From Sporosarcina sp. HYO08 (GTDB lineage: Bacteria; Bacillota; Bacilli; Bacillales_A; Planococcaceae): a DNA stretch of 64,000 nt. Numbering within the stretch: the first letter of the stretch is position 1; each line of letters starts with the position of its first letter. The position numbers and the translations under genes are program-made. This document shows positions 56,999-64,000 of the stretch, piece after piece. The notes under the pieces are model-generated. The model made no database searches. It was not told the origin of the DNA and saw only the letters and a list, made by a program, of their open reading frames with translations. The stretch lies in assembly GCF_001563475.1 (NCBI RefSeq), contig NZ_LPUT01000028.1, positions 124,001-188,000 on the forward strand, in the 5' to 3' direction.

Positions 56999-57532
56999 AT
57001 GAAATGGTCGATCCATCAATTGCAAAGATACAGACAAGGTGCGATGCCGTTTGACGAATCGGTCAACCTTGAAGCCGTCAAAAAACGGAATCCGGAAATC
57101 CGGGAAATTAAGCCTGTCCATGTTACCGGAAGCTGCACGATTGGATCAAAAAAAATATCGTGTCGATTCAAATTGGAAGGAACAATGATTTTACCTTGTT
57201 CTCGCACTTGGGAAGATGTAGAATTTCCTTTTTCAATTGAATCGGATGAACAGTTTAGTTGGGATGAAGATACACTTGCAACAGATGATGAAATTCATCC
57301 GGTTGTCGGTGACGTCATTGATCCGACGCCCGTTTTTGAGGAGCTGATTCTCCTTGAAGTGCCGCTTCAGGTTTTTAGTGAAAACGCTGATGATCTAAAG
57401 AAGGCAACGGGAAAAGGCTGGTCGTATGCAACTGATGAAGAATACTATGCCAAGTTACGGAAAGAACAGGAAACGAAAATCGATCCTCGACTTGCCGGAT
57501 TAGCAAAGTTTTTTGAAACTGAGGACAAATAG
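56999..57532 (+). CDS. ylbN: DUF177/YceD family protein (YlbN)
   Basis: 177 residues from the ATG at 56999 after TTGAGGTGA. The [37 protein letters not shown]-type block (about 38-75, two Cys) is the DUF177 core; the C terminus ends with [11 protein letters not shown]. Family members precede rpmF across bacteria and are tied to 23S rRNA/large-subunit maturation. Cotranscribed with rpmF from a consensus promoter. Confidence 0.9.
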   Translation: MKWSIHQLQRYRQGAMPFDESVNLEAVKKRNPEIREIKPVHVTGSCTIGSKKISCRFKLEGTMILPCSRTWEDVEFPFSIESDEQFSWDEDTLATDDEIHPVVGDVIDPTPVFEELILLEVPLQVFSENADDLKKATGKGWSYATDEEYYAKLRKEQETKIDPRLAGLAKFFETEDK

Positions 57533-57555
57533 GCGATTATAAGGAGGTGCCTTCA

Positions 57556-57729
57556 ATGGCTGTACCAAAAAGAAGAACATCCAAAACAGCAAGAGACAAA
57601 CGCCGTACACATTTCAAGCTACAAGTTCCAGGTATGACAACTTGCGATAACTGTGGAGAAATGAAATTGGCTCACCGCGTGTGCAAATCTTGCGGTCATT
57701 ACAAAGGAAAAGACGTTGCAGGCGAATAA
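57556..57729 (+). CDS. rpmF: 50S ribosomal protein L32
   Basis: 57 residues from the ATG at 57556, with AAGGAGGTG upstream. [21 protein letters not shown] start and a zinc ribbon CDNC...CKSC, so it is the zinc-containing (C+) form. Part of the large ribosomal subunit. Confidence 0.97.
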   Translation: MAVPKRRTSKTARDKRRTHFKLQVPGMTTCDNCGEMKLAHRVCKSCGHYKGKDVAGE

Positions 57730-57762
57730 TACGTTTCGCTTACACGAAGAGTACTAGCTCTT

Positions 57763-57803
57763 AAAAGGCTATCATGAGACCATGGCTCATGATAGCCTTT
57801 TTG
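57763..57803 (+). terminator. rpmF terminator
   Basis: Perfect 16-bp stem AAAAGGCTATCATGAG and complement with a 7-base loop, T5 tail. Confidence 0.93.
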
Positions 57804-57970
57804 CGTTTAGAAATATCAGTGACCCGTACTAAGTGAGTGGTGCCATGAAATTTATCGGTATTTTAGCGCTCATTTGTATATATTGATGAGATGCAGTTGT
57901 TCATATTTGCTGAAACTTGAAATTATTTTAGTTACACTGAATAAAAGTTAATGATTAAGGTGGAATGGAT

Positions 57971-58729
57971 ATGGCTTATCGAATTCAAATTGAAAATGAT
58001 GTTGCAAAGTTTACCATCGATCGTCCGGAAGTGCGCAATGCCATTAATGGGGAAGTGATGGAAGGTCTAGAACGTTTTTTAGAACAAGTTGAAAACAATC
58101 CATCGATCGCCTATACGGTCATTACGGGTGCAGGGGATCGGGCATTTTGTTCAGGAGGAGACTTATCCGAATTTCATCGTTTGCGAACGGCCGACGAAGC
58201 GGTCCCGATGTTAAGTAAAATGGCAGGCTTACTTTACCGTCTAGCTACTTTACCGATGCCTGTCATTGCCCTTGTTAACGGCGCAGCGGTAGGGGGCGGC
58301 TGTGAAATTGCCATCGCATGCGATTATCGGATTGTCTCTTCAACAGTAAAAGCGGGATTCGTGCAAGGGACACTAGCCATTACAACTGGCTGGGGCGGCG
58401 CAACGCTTCTTTTTGAAAAAGATGGAAAACATGATCGTGTTTTTCGTATGCTTTCAGAGGCTGAGGTATTAAATGCCGAACAATTATTGGAAGTTGGCTG
58501 GGCAACTGAAATTTTTGAAGGTGATGCAAATGAAGGTTTGGAGCAGTTTCTTGCAAAAATGGTGAAGATTCATCCATCTGTTCACCGTGCCTATAAAACG
58601 ATCGCTTTACGAAAGTGGACGGCTGACTTCATGCGTGATCGCATGCTGGAAGAAGCAAGGCAATGCTCACTACTATGGGAAAGCAAAGCCCATCACGATG
58701 CAGTCGATCTATTTTTATCCGGAAAATGA
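57971..58729 (+). CDS. Enoyl-CoA hydratase/isomerase family protein (YngF-like)
   Basis: 252 residues from ATG 57971 (AAGGTGG 7 bases upstream; ATG 57965 is too close). Crotonase fold: RPEVRNAINGEVM, oxyanion-hole GAGDRAFCSGGDL (about 57-69) and NGAAVGGGCEIAIACD (about 102-117). The usual catalytic Glu region (VQGTLAITTGWGG) has Thr/Gly in place of a clear second Glu, so hydratase activity is uncertain. It lies 5' of biotin carboxylase genes as in the yng cluster, where YngF is a probable methylglutaconyl-CoA hydratase. It has its own transcript or reads into the carboxylase operon. Confidence 0.8.
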   Translation: MAYRIQIENDVAKFTIDRPEVRNAINGEVMEGLERFLEQVENNPSIAYTVITGAGDRAFCSGGDLSEFHRLRTADEAVPMLSKMAGLLYRLATLPMPVIALVNGAAVGGGCEIAIACDYRIVSSTVKAGFVQGTLAITTGWGGATLLFEKDGKHDRVFRMLSEAEVLNAEQLLEVGWATEIFEGDANEGLEQFLAKMVKIHPSVHRAYKTIALRKWTADFMRDRMLEEARQCSLLWESKAHHDAVDLFLSGK

Positions 58730-58808
58730 GGTGTTTTAGGGAATCGATGACAGTCACTCGCTGATTGTTATAGAAATCTATTGAAAAGATTAATTTTTCA
58801 GTCAAAGG

Positions 58809-58836
58809 TTGAAAACGTTTACAAGTATCGTATAAA
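58809..58836 (+). promoter_or_regulatory. Sigma-A promoter overlapped by a perfect CcpA cre site
   Basis: TTGAAA (58809-58814), 16 bp, TATAAA (58831-58836). TGAAAACGTTTACA (58810-58823) matches cre TGWAANCGNTNWCA at every position and covers the -35 and spacer, so bound CcpA should block polymerase and repress the carboxylase genes on good carbon sources. Confidence 0.75.
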
Positions 58837-58885
58837 CTAAAAGGAGCACGATGTTCACATTCATTCGTTTTGAGGGGGGATTGTT

Positions 58886-60241
58886 CTGAAAAAGATCCTA
58901 ATTGCGAACCGGGGGGAAATCGCTCTTAGAATTATAAAAACGTGTAAAAGGCTTGGCATTGCAACAGTTGCCGTTTATTCGGAAGCAGACCGTGACATGC
59001 CATTCGTCAAGGAAGCTGATGAAGCATTTTTACTTGGGAATGCACCTGTAAAAGAATCATACTTGAAGGCGGATGACATTGTGCAGCTTGCAGTCCAAAC
59101 CGGCGCTGATGCAATTCACCCTGGCTATGGTTTACTATCCGAAAAAGCTGACTTTGTGAGGAAGATAGAAAAGGCAGGTATTCGATTTATCGGGCCAGAT
59201 GCAGCGACGATCGAAAAAATGGGGGATAAGATCGGTTCACGCGTGACGATGCAACAGGCTGGGGTGCCTGTTATTCCGGGAACAGATAAAGGGGTCGGCA
59301 CTTTGGAAGAAGCACTTCAAAGCGCCCCGTCAATTGGCTACCCGCTCATGTTAAAAGCGAGCGCGGGTGGAGGTGGCATTGGCATGGTGCGCTGTGAAAA
59401 TGAACAAGCGCTCAGTCAACATTTTAATTCTGTTAAAGCGAGGGCGAAAGCTTATTTCGGTGATGATGTCGTCTTCCTTGAAAAGTTTATTGCGGACGCT
59501 CGACATATTGAAGTACAGATCTTTGGTGATCATTATGGGAATATTGTTCATTTACACGAGCGGAATTGCTCCGTTCAAAGACGTAATCAGAAAGTGATTG
59601 AAGAAGCGCCATCACCACGCTTAGCGGACGATGTGCGCGGACGTCTGCATGAAGCGGCGGTGCGGGCCGCGAAAGCCGTCAACTACAAAAATGCAGGAAC
59701 TGTTGAATTTATCGTAGATGAAAATGATGAGTTTTACTTCTTAGAAATGAATACAAGATTACAAGTTGAGCATCCCGTTACTGAAAAAGTGATGGGGTAT
59801 GATTTAGTAGAATGGCAAATTGAAGTCGCGAAAGGAAATCAGTTGCCTGAATCAGATCAGTCGAAGATGGGGGTCAACGGTCATGCGATTGAATACCGTA
59901 TTTACGCCGAAGATCCAGTGAAGTTTTTACCTTCTCCGGGCATCATTCAACGATTGGACTGGGGGCAGTTAGATGATGTGCGGATCGATTCGGGCTACGT
60001 CGAAGGAGGAAGAGTCACTCCTTTTTATGATCCATTGATCGCGAAGGTAATTGTCTATGCTTCAACAAGGGAAGAGGCGATTGACAAATCGCGGGAATTC
60101 CTGACAAATGTAAAAGTAGAAGGGATTAAAACGAATGTCCCATTTTTTAATCAATTCATTCAAACAGATGAATTCATTTCAGGAAAGTATACAACGAACG
60201 TATTAAATCATTTTCAGTTAACGGCGAAGGGGGAAATATAA
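58886..60241 (+). CDS. Acyl-CoA carboxylase biotin carboxylase subunit (YngH/AccC2-like), CTG start
   Basis: 451 residues. The conserved N terminus KKILIANRGEIALRIIKTC begins right after CTG at 58886, which lies 6 bases behind GAGGGGGG. An in-frame TGA at 58871-58873 rules out an upstream start, and no ATG, GTG or TTG occurs before 58997, which would cut off the ATP-domain N terminus. ATP-grasp AGGGGIGMVR, ERNCSVQRRNQK and EMNTRLQVEHPVTE are intact. It carboxylates biotin on the adjacent BCCP; with the downstream transferase it forms an acyl-CoA carboxylase, probably for methylcrotonyl- or propionyl-CoA. The catabolic cre control argues against the fatty-acid-synthesis AccC. Confidence 0.85.
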   Translation: MKKILIANRGEIALRIIKTCKRLGIATVAVYSEADRDMPFVKEADEAFLLGNAPVKESYLKADDIVQLAVQTGADAIHPGYGLLSEKADFVRKIEKAGIRFIGPDAATIEKMGDKIGSRVTMQQAGVPVIPGTDKGVGTLEEALQSAPSIGYPLMLKASAGGGGIGMVRCENEQALSQHFNSVKARAKAYFGDDVVFLEKFIADARHIEVQIFGDHYGNIVHLHERNCSVQRRNQKVIEEAPSPRLADDVRGRLHEAAVRAAKAVNYKNAGTVEFIVDENDEFYFLEMNTRLQVEHPVTEKVMGYDLVEWQIEVAKGNQLPESDQSKMGVNGHAIEYRIYAEDPVKFLPSPGIIQRLDWGQLDDVRIDSGYVEGGRVTPFYDPLIAKVIVYASTREEAIDKSREFLTNVKVEGIKTNVPFFNQFIQTDEFISGKYTTNVLNHFQLTAKGEI

Positions 60242-60457
60242 ATGGCGGCAGTGAAATCAACGATGGCAGGAACAGTTTTTACAGTCAATGTGGCGGTTGG
60301 GGAAGAAGTGTCCGTAGGGCAAGTCGTATTAGTGCTTGAATCGATGAAAATGGAAATTCCTATTGAGGCAGACATTGCTGGAAAAGTTTCCGCAATCAAT
60401 GTCCAAGTTGGCGATTTCGTCAATGAAGAAGATACGCTGCTGACAATTGAATCGTAA
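60242..60457 (+). CDS. Biotin carboxyl carrier protein (YngHB-like)
   Basis: 71 residues, all biotinyl domain, with the attachment Lys in ESMKMEIP (about 35). It starts at the base after the biotin carboxylase stop, so translation is coupled. Size matches the single-domain B. subtilis YngHB rather than the larger fatty-acid AccB. Confidence 0.9.
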   Translation: MAAVKSTMAGTVFTVNVAVGEEVSVGQVVLVLESMKMEIPIEADIAGKVSAINVQVGDFVNEEDTLLTIES

Positions 60458-60493
60458 GGGAAGACGGGGAGAATGGACGGAAGGGGAATGGGT

Positions 60494-62026
60494 GTGACAA
60501 ACTATAATGAAAAACTAGACAAGAAATTGTCCAATATATTTGCTGGCGGACACTCAAAATACCATGAAAAGTTAAAAGAGCAAAAAAAGTTATTTGTAAG
60601 AGATCGTTTGAAGTTGCTATTTGATGAAGGAGAATATACAGAAGACGGCCGATTTGCGAATTGTGAAGCTGAAGATTTACCAGCGGATGGCGTCGTGACG
60701 GCTATGGGGAAAGTGAATGGCCAAACAGTCTGTGTGATGGCGAATGATTCAACGGTCAAAGCAGGGTCTTGGGGGGCGCGTACCGTTGAAAAAATTATTC
60801 GTATTCAAGAAATTGCGGAGAAACAACGTGTGCCAATGCTCTACCTAGTCGATTCAGCAGGTGCGCGCATAACTGACCAATTGGATATGTTTCCGAACCG
60901 CAGGGGGGCGGGGAGAATTTTTCATAACCAGGTGAAGCTTTCAGGATTGATCCCGCAGATTTGTTTACTTTTTGGCCCGTCTGCGGCGGGTGGTGCCTAT
61001 ATCCCGGCGTTTTGCGATATCGTCATCATGGTCGAGGGGAACGCCTCCATGTATTTAGGTTCACCGCGGATGGCGGAAAAAGTAATTGGCGAAAAAGTAA
61101 CGCTTGAGGAAATGGGCGGTGCGCGGATGCATTGTTCAGTAAGTGGCTGCGGAGATGTGCTAGCAGAAAGCGAGGAGCAGGCAATCATAGAGGCGCGACG
61201 CTACTTAAGTTATTTCCCGGCCAACTATACGGAAAAACCGCAAATAACTGAAACGCTCCCGGCAAAAGCGGGAAGAAGTTTGGAAGCGATTATTCCTGAA
61301 AATCAAAATGCTCCATTTGATATGTACGAAGCAATTGACGGACTGATTGATGAAGGCAGTTTTTTTGAAATCAAAAAACTTTTTGCGTCTGAAGTAATTA
61401 CGGGATTGGCTCGGATTGAAGGACAGTCCGTTGGAATCATTGCCAATCAGCCGAAGGTAAAAGGTGGAGTGCTTTTCGTTGACTCTGCTGATAAAATGAC
61501 AAAGTTTATCAATTTATGTGATGCCTTTTCTATCCCGCTTTTATTCCTTGCAGATGTGCCAGGATTTATGATTGGTACGAAAGTGGAACGGGCTGGAATT
61601 ATACGCCATGGGGCAAAGCTCATTATGGCGATGAGTTCTGCTACTGTCCCAAAGATTTCAGTCATTGTAAGAAAAGCATATGGAGCAGGACTATATGCGA
61701 TGGCAGGCCCGGCATTTGAGCCGGATGTATGCATTGCCCTGCCGACCGCACAAATTGCTGTTATGGGACCGGAAGCTGCAGTCAACGCAGTCTATTCCAA
61801 TAAAATTGAAGCGATTGAAGATCCGAAAGAACGAATTGCCTTTGTGCAGGAAAAACATCGAGAGTATAAAGAGGAAATCGATATTTATAAGTTGGCTTCG
61901 GAGCTTATTATCGATGAAATTGTAAAACCTTCCGACTTAAGAAAAGTTCTTGCTGATCGAATTCGTCTCTATTCAACAAAAGAAGTTCCATTACCACCAA
62001 GAAAACATCCTGTCTATCCTGTATAA
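60494..62026 (+). CDS. Acyl-CoA carboxylase carboxyltransferase (YngE-like)
   Basis: 510 residues from the GTG at 60494 (GGAAGGGG 7 bases upstream; ATGs at 60473 and 60488 are also in frame). Two crotonase-like halves of the PccB/MccB family: FANCEAEDLPADGVVTAMGKVNG and GPSAAGGAYIPAFCD in the first, IANQPKVKGGVLFVDSADK and DVPGFMIGTKVERAGIIRHGAK in the second. It moves carboxyl from biotin to an acyl-CoA. The combination with the enoyl-CoA hydratase points to methylcrotonyl-CoA (leucine breakdown), with propionyl-CoA as the alternative. Confidence 0.88.
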   Translation: MTNYNEKLDKKLSNIFAGGHSKYHEKLKEQKKLFVRDRLKLLFDEGEYTEDGRFANCEAEDLPADGVVTAMGKVNGQTVCVMANDSTVKAGSWGARTVEKIIRIQEIAEKQRVPMLYLVDSAGARITDQLDMFPNRRGAGRIFHNQVKLSGLIPQICLLFGPSAAGGAYIPAFCDIVIMVEGNASMYLGSPRMAEKVIGEKVTLEEMGGARMHCSVSGCGDVLAESEEQAIIEARRYLSYFPANYTEKPQITETLPAKAGRSLEAIIPENQNAPFDMYEAIDGLIDEGSFFEIKKLFASEVITGLARIEGQSVGIIANQPKVKGGVLFVDSADKMTKFINLCDAFSIPLLFLADVPGFMIGTKVERAGIIRHGAKLIMAMSSATVPKISVIVRKAYGAGLYAMAGPAFEPDVCIALPTAQIAVMGPEAAVNAVYSNKIEAIEDPKERIAFVQEKHREYKEEIDIYKLASELIIDEIVKPSDLRKVLADRIRLYSTKEVPLPPRKHPVYPV

Positions 62027-62032
62027 TGAAAG

Positions 62033-62069
62033 AAAAAAGGCCGCCTTATTTAAGAGGGAGGCCTTTTCC
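62033..62069 (+). terminator. Carboxylase operon terminator
   Basis: AAAAGGCC.CC / GG.AGGCCTTTT pairing with an A/T-rich loop and a TTTT end. Confidence 0.7.
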
Positions 62070-62093
62070 ATTAGGAGGAAGGATGGATCTGGG

Positions 62094-62996
62094 ATGGACA
62101 TTGTTATTGCGGGGGCGGGATCGATTGGGCTATTGGTAGGGTCCTATTTATCTGAAGCGGGCTTTCACGTGACTTTTTATGTCCGCAGGGAAGAGCAGGC
62201 GAGGCTTATTCGAGAAAATGGAGTATGCCGTGTGAACCAGGATCATTCAGAAACTATTGTTCCGGCAGACGCATCTACAGAACTGTCAAAACTGCCCGCC
62301 TCGGCATTATGGATCGTTGCTGTGAAATATGCCCACCTGCAAAGCTTGCTAAAATCAATGGGAAAAGTAAATAACAAGAATCCCATATTATTTTTGCAAA
62401 ACGGTATTGGTCATGTGCCCTTAATACGAGAAACTGGGTTGTGTCATGTTGCGTTTGCGACTGTTGAACATGGTGCAAAAAGGATGAATGATTGGACAGT
62501 TTCCCATAATGGTGTTGGAATGATTGCAATAGCTGCTGAAAAAGGAAATGATCAGTTATTCACTCTTATTGGACAAGCGGCGTCAGCCCAGTTTCCGATA
62601 CTCTTTAAAGAAAACGCAGAGCGGATCTTAATGCGTAAAGTATTGATCAATTGTATGATCAATCCATTGACAGCCATTTTGGGTGTTGAAAATGGCGACC
62701 TGATCGAAAATCCATACTGCTTAACCCTTTTCCAAAACTTATACGAAGAGCTAATAGGTGCGTTTCCTAAAATGGCATCAGACCTTTCCTATGAGGATGT
62801 CGTGGCGGTTTGTCGCAACACGGCAAGAAACCAATCTTCGATGTTAGTTGATCGATTGGCAGGGCGCCAAATGGAAATTGACACAATCGTGTCTGCCGTC
62901 ATTGAAAGGGCAAATGATCAAGGAAAGCAGCTGCCGATTTTGCAGACATTTGAACAAATGCTGTATGCGATCAATCAGAAAGGGGAGAGTTTATGA
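62094..62996 (+). CDS. 2-dehydropantoate 2-reductase family protein (PanE/YlbQ-like)
   Basis: 300 residues from ATG 62094. Rossmann opening DIVIAGAGSIGLLVGSYLSEAG, a conserved Lys in LWIVAVKYAHLQ, VEHGAKR segment and the C-terminal KVLINCMINPLTAILG block typical of ketopantoate reductases. It would reduce ketopantoate to pantoate with NADPH for CoA synthesis; several PanE paralogues of unknown specificity exist in Bacillales. The Shine-Dalgarno GGAGGAAGG is about 13 bases away, rather far. Followed by DUF3397 with a 4-bp overlap. Confidence 0.82.
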   Translation: MDIVIAGAGSIGLLVGSYLSEAGFHVTFYVRREEQARLIRENGVCRVNQDHSETIVPADASTELSKLPASALWIVAVKYAHLQSLLKSMGKVNNKNPILFLQNGIGHVPLIRETGLCHVAFATVEHGAKRMNDWTVSHNGVGMIAIAAEKGNDQLFTLIGQAASAQFPILFKENAERILMRKVLINCMINPLTAILGVENGDLIENPYCLTLFQNLYEELIGAFPKMASDLSYEDVVAVCRNTARNQSSMLVDRLAGRQMEIDTIVSAVIERANDQGKQLPILQTFEQMLYAINQKGESL

Positions 62997-63382
62997 ATTC
63001 GGTCATCTCAATTATTTTGGGAACGCTGATTTTCTTCCCGTTTTTGGTGACAGTTCTATTTTTACTCATTATGAGAAAGAGAGGAAAGGCGCCGGCTGTG
63101 GTAATAGGTCAAGCTGCGGATTTGACGACGCCTTTTTTATTTTTAGCTGTATATATTGCAGTTTGGCTCATTTTCGATGAAGGGGTTGGCATTTATATCA
63201 TCATGATTGCGATTGTGATCGCAATTATGATGATCATCTTAGAAAGGATTCGAAAGAAAGAATTTCATCTATTCCGACTGCTAAAAAGGGCATGGCGGTT
63301 ATATTTTCTTATTTTATGCGCTGCTTACAGCATGCTTTTGTTAGTTGGAATCGTATTGAAAGTAATGGAATATGTTACTTGA
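62993..63382 (+). CDS. DUF3397 family membrane protein
   Basis: 129 residues with four hydrophobic helices (about 5-26, 42-60, 63-82, 100-122) and short basic loops. DUF3397 proteins occupy this site upstream of bshC in Bacillales; function unknown. Start overlaps the preceding stop by 4 bp; ribosome site AAAGGGGAG inside the upstream gene. Confidence 0.8.
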   Translation: MNSVISIILGTLIFFPFLVTVLFLLIMRKRGKAPAVVIGQAADLTTPFLFLAVYIAVWLIFDEGVGIYIIMIAIVIAIMMIILERIRKKEFHLFRLLKRAWRLYFLILCAAYSMLLLVGIVLKVMEYVT

Positions 63383-63472
63383 TTAGCTTGAGGATGAGCT
63401 TTTGCTTTTCAAACACTCCGGGTGAAGTGTTATACTCGTGTCATACTTTAAGGGGCAAAGGGGCAGGGAATA

Positions 63473-64000
63473 ATGGAATTGGAAACATTGGCATTACAAG
63501 AAAAAAACGAAGTAATGCTATCTTATAACAATGATCAACAATTTCTACAAAAATTTTTCGATTATCCTTATTCTGACGATTCTTATGTGAATAGGTTGCA
63601 GGAGCTCGAAAAACGTACAATTCAAAGACAGCAGCTTGCCGAAACGATCCAACGTTTTATGACGCCATTTGGCATTTCGACACATGCACAGCGGCATATC
63701 GATGAACTGGCGGATAACGGCGTTGTCGTTATTGGCGGTCAACAGGCTGGTGTTTTAACAGGTCCTATGTATTCCGTACATAAGGCTATTACGGTCATCC
63801 TCCTTGCTAGAAAACAGCGAATAGAGTTAGGTGTACCAGTAATACCGGTGTTCTGGGTTGCTGGGGAAGATCATGATTTGAATGAGATTAACCACGTTTA
63901 CACAGAAACAAATGGCAGGGCCGTTAAAAATCAATATTATGAGAGATATGTTATGAAGCTGACTGCATCAGATACCGTGTATGATCAAGTACAAATGGCT
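63473..64000 (+). CDS. bshC: Bacillithiol biosynthesis cysteine-adding enzyme BshC (partial)
   Basis: First 176 residues; the frame is open at the right edge (full length is about 540). MELETLALQEKNEVMLSYNND start, a helical N-terminal region, VVIGGQQAGVLTGPMYSVHKAITVILLA and VFWVAGEDHDLNEINHVY are hallmarks of BshC (YllA), a nucleotidyltransferase-like fold. It is thought to add cysteine to GlcN-malate in bacillithiol synthesis. Ribosome site AGGGGCAGGG is moderate. The mraZ/dcw cluster is expected to follow. Confidence 0.92.
   Translation, partial: MELETLALQEKNEVMLSYNNDQQFLQKFFDYPYSDDSYVNRLQELEKRTIQRQQLAETIQRFMTPFGISTHAQRHIDELADNGVVVIGGQQAGVLTGPMYSVHKAITVILLARKQRIELGVPVIPVFWVAGEDHDLNEINHVYTETNGRAVKNQYYERYVMKLTASDTVYDQVQMA

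Noticed and set aside
57900-57950. Sigma-E promoter before the crotonase gene (TCATATT at 57901)
   Set aside because: No CATACAnT box lies at the required 13-15 bp spacing.
58997-60241. ATG at 58997 as start of the biotin carboxylase
   Set aside because: It would remove the conserved KKILIANRGEIALRI N terminus; the CTG with a strong ribosome site explains the full protein.

Overview
The window is 64 kb of chromosome from a low-to-mid GC, endospore-forming Bacillales bacterium, most likely Planococcaceae/Caryophanaceae (Sporosarcina-like). The evidence is gene order that follows the Bacillus subtilis ykuUV - ktrC-rnjA-rpoY-def-ykyA-pdhABCD - yktAB-suhB-ylaF-typA-ylaHI - ylaN-ftsW-pyc-ctaABCDEFG - ylbA...ylbN-rpmF - ylbQ-bshC block almost step by step, strong Shine-Dalgarno sites with frequent TTG/GTG starts, sigma-A promoters and Rho-independent terminators. 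A YlbJ-family sporulation protein is present. I see no rRNA, tRNA, CRISPR array, prophage or insertion sequence.

Layout. 1-2.9 kb: two von Willebrand factor A membrane proteins. 2.9-4.2 kb: an MFS exporter. 4.2-8.6 kb: a polyamine ABC operon (potABCD) led by its XRE-cupin regulator. 8.8-10.4 kb: a small zinc-ribbon protein and the ykuU/ykuV thiol-redox pair. 10.6-14.8 kb: ktrC, RNase J1, RNAP epsilon, a 23-residue basic peptide, peptide deformylase and the YkyA lipoprotein. 15.1-20.1 kb: pyruvate dehydrogenase complex. 20.3-24.9 kb: two histidine-degradation genes (hutU, hutI) and an AraC-type regulator. 25.1-32.5 kb: conserved housekeeping genes (yrpB-like, yktA, yktB, suhB, typA, yla genes, ylaN). 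32.7-37.3 kb: ftsW and pyruvate carboxylase. 37.5-45.7 kb: haem A synthesis and the caa3 cytochrome oxidase with its assembly factors, interrupted by an array of 122-bp repeats. 45.7-57.7 kb: the ylb region. 58-62 kb: an acyl-CoA carboxylase cluster resembling the leucine-degradation (yng) genes. 62-64 kb: ketopantoate reductase-like, DUF3397 and the start of bshC.

The most interesting feature is at 48.6-50.9 kb, where B. subtilis has ylbD/ylbE. A short aspartokinase lacking ACT domains is divergently paired with a MurE-type ligase carrying the DNPR signature of diaminopimelate-adding enzymes. The shared intergenic region holds back-to-back CATAC boxes that look like mother-cell (sigma-E/sigma-K) -10 elements. 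Planococcaceae typically make lysine-type vegetative peptidoglycan but diaminopimelate-type spore cortex, so I infer a dedicated cortex-precursor module. Other observations: a CTG start codon and a perfect CcpA cre box on the acyl-CoA carboxylase operon, a structured element between the ylaL-like gene and ylaN, a hairpin repeat family with a conserved loop, candidate ResD sites between ctaA and ctaB, and a short ORF overlapping the start of the YlbJ-family gene.
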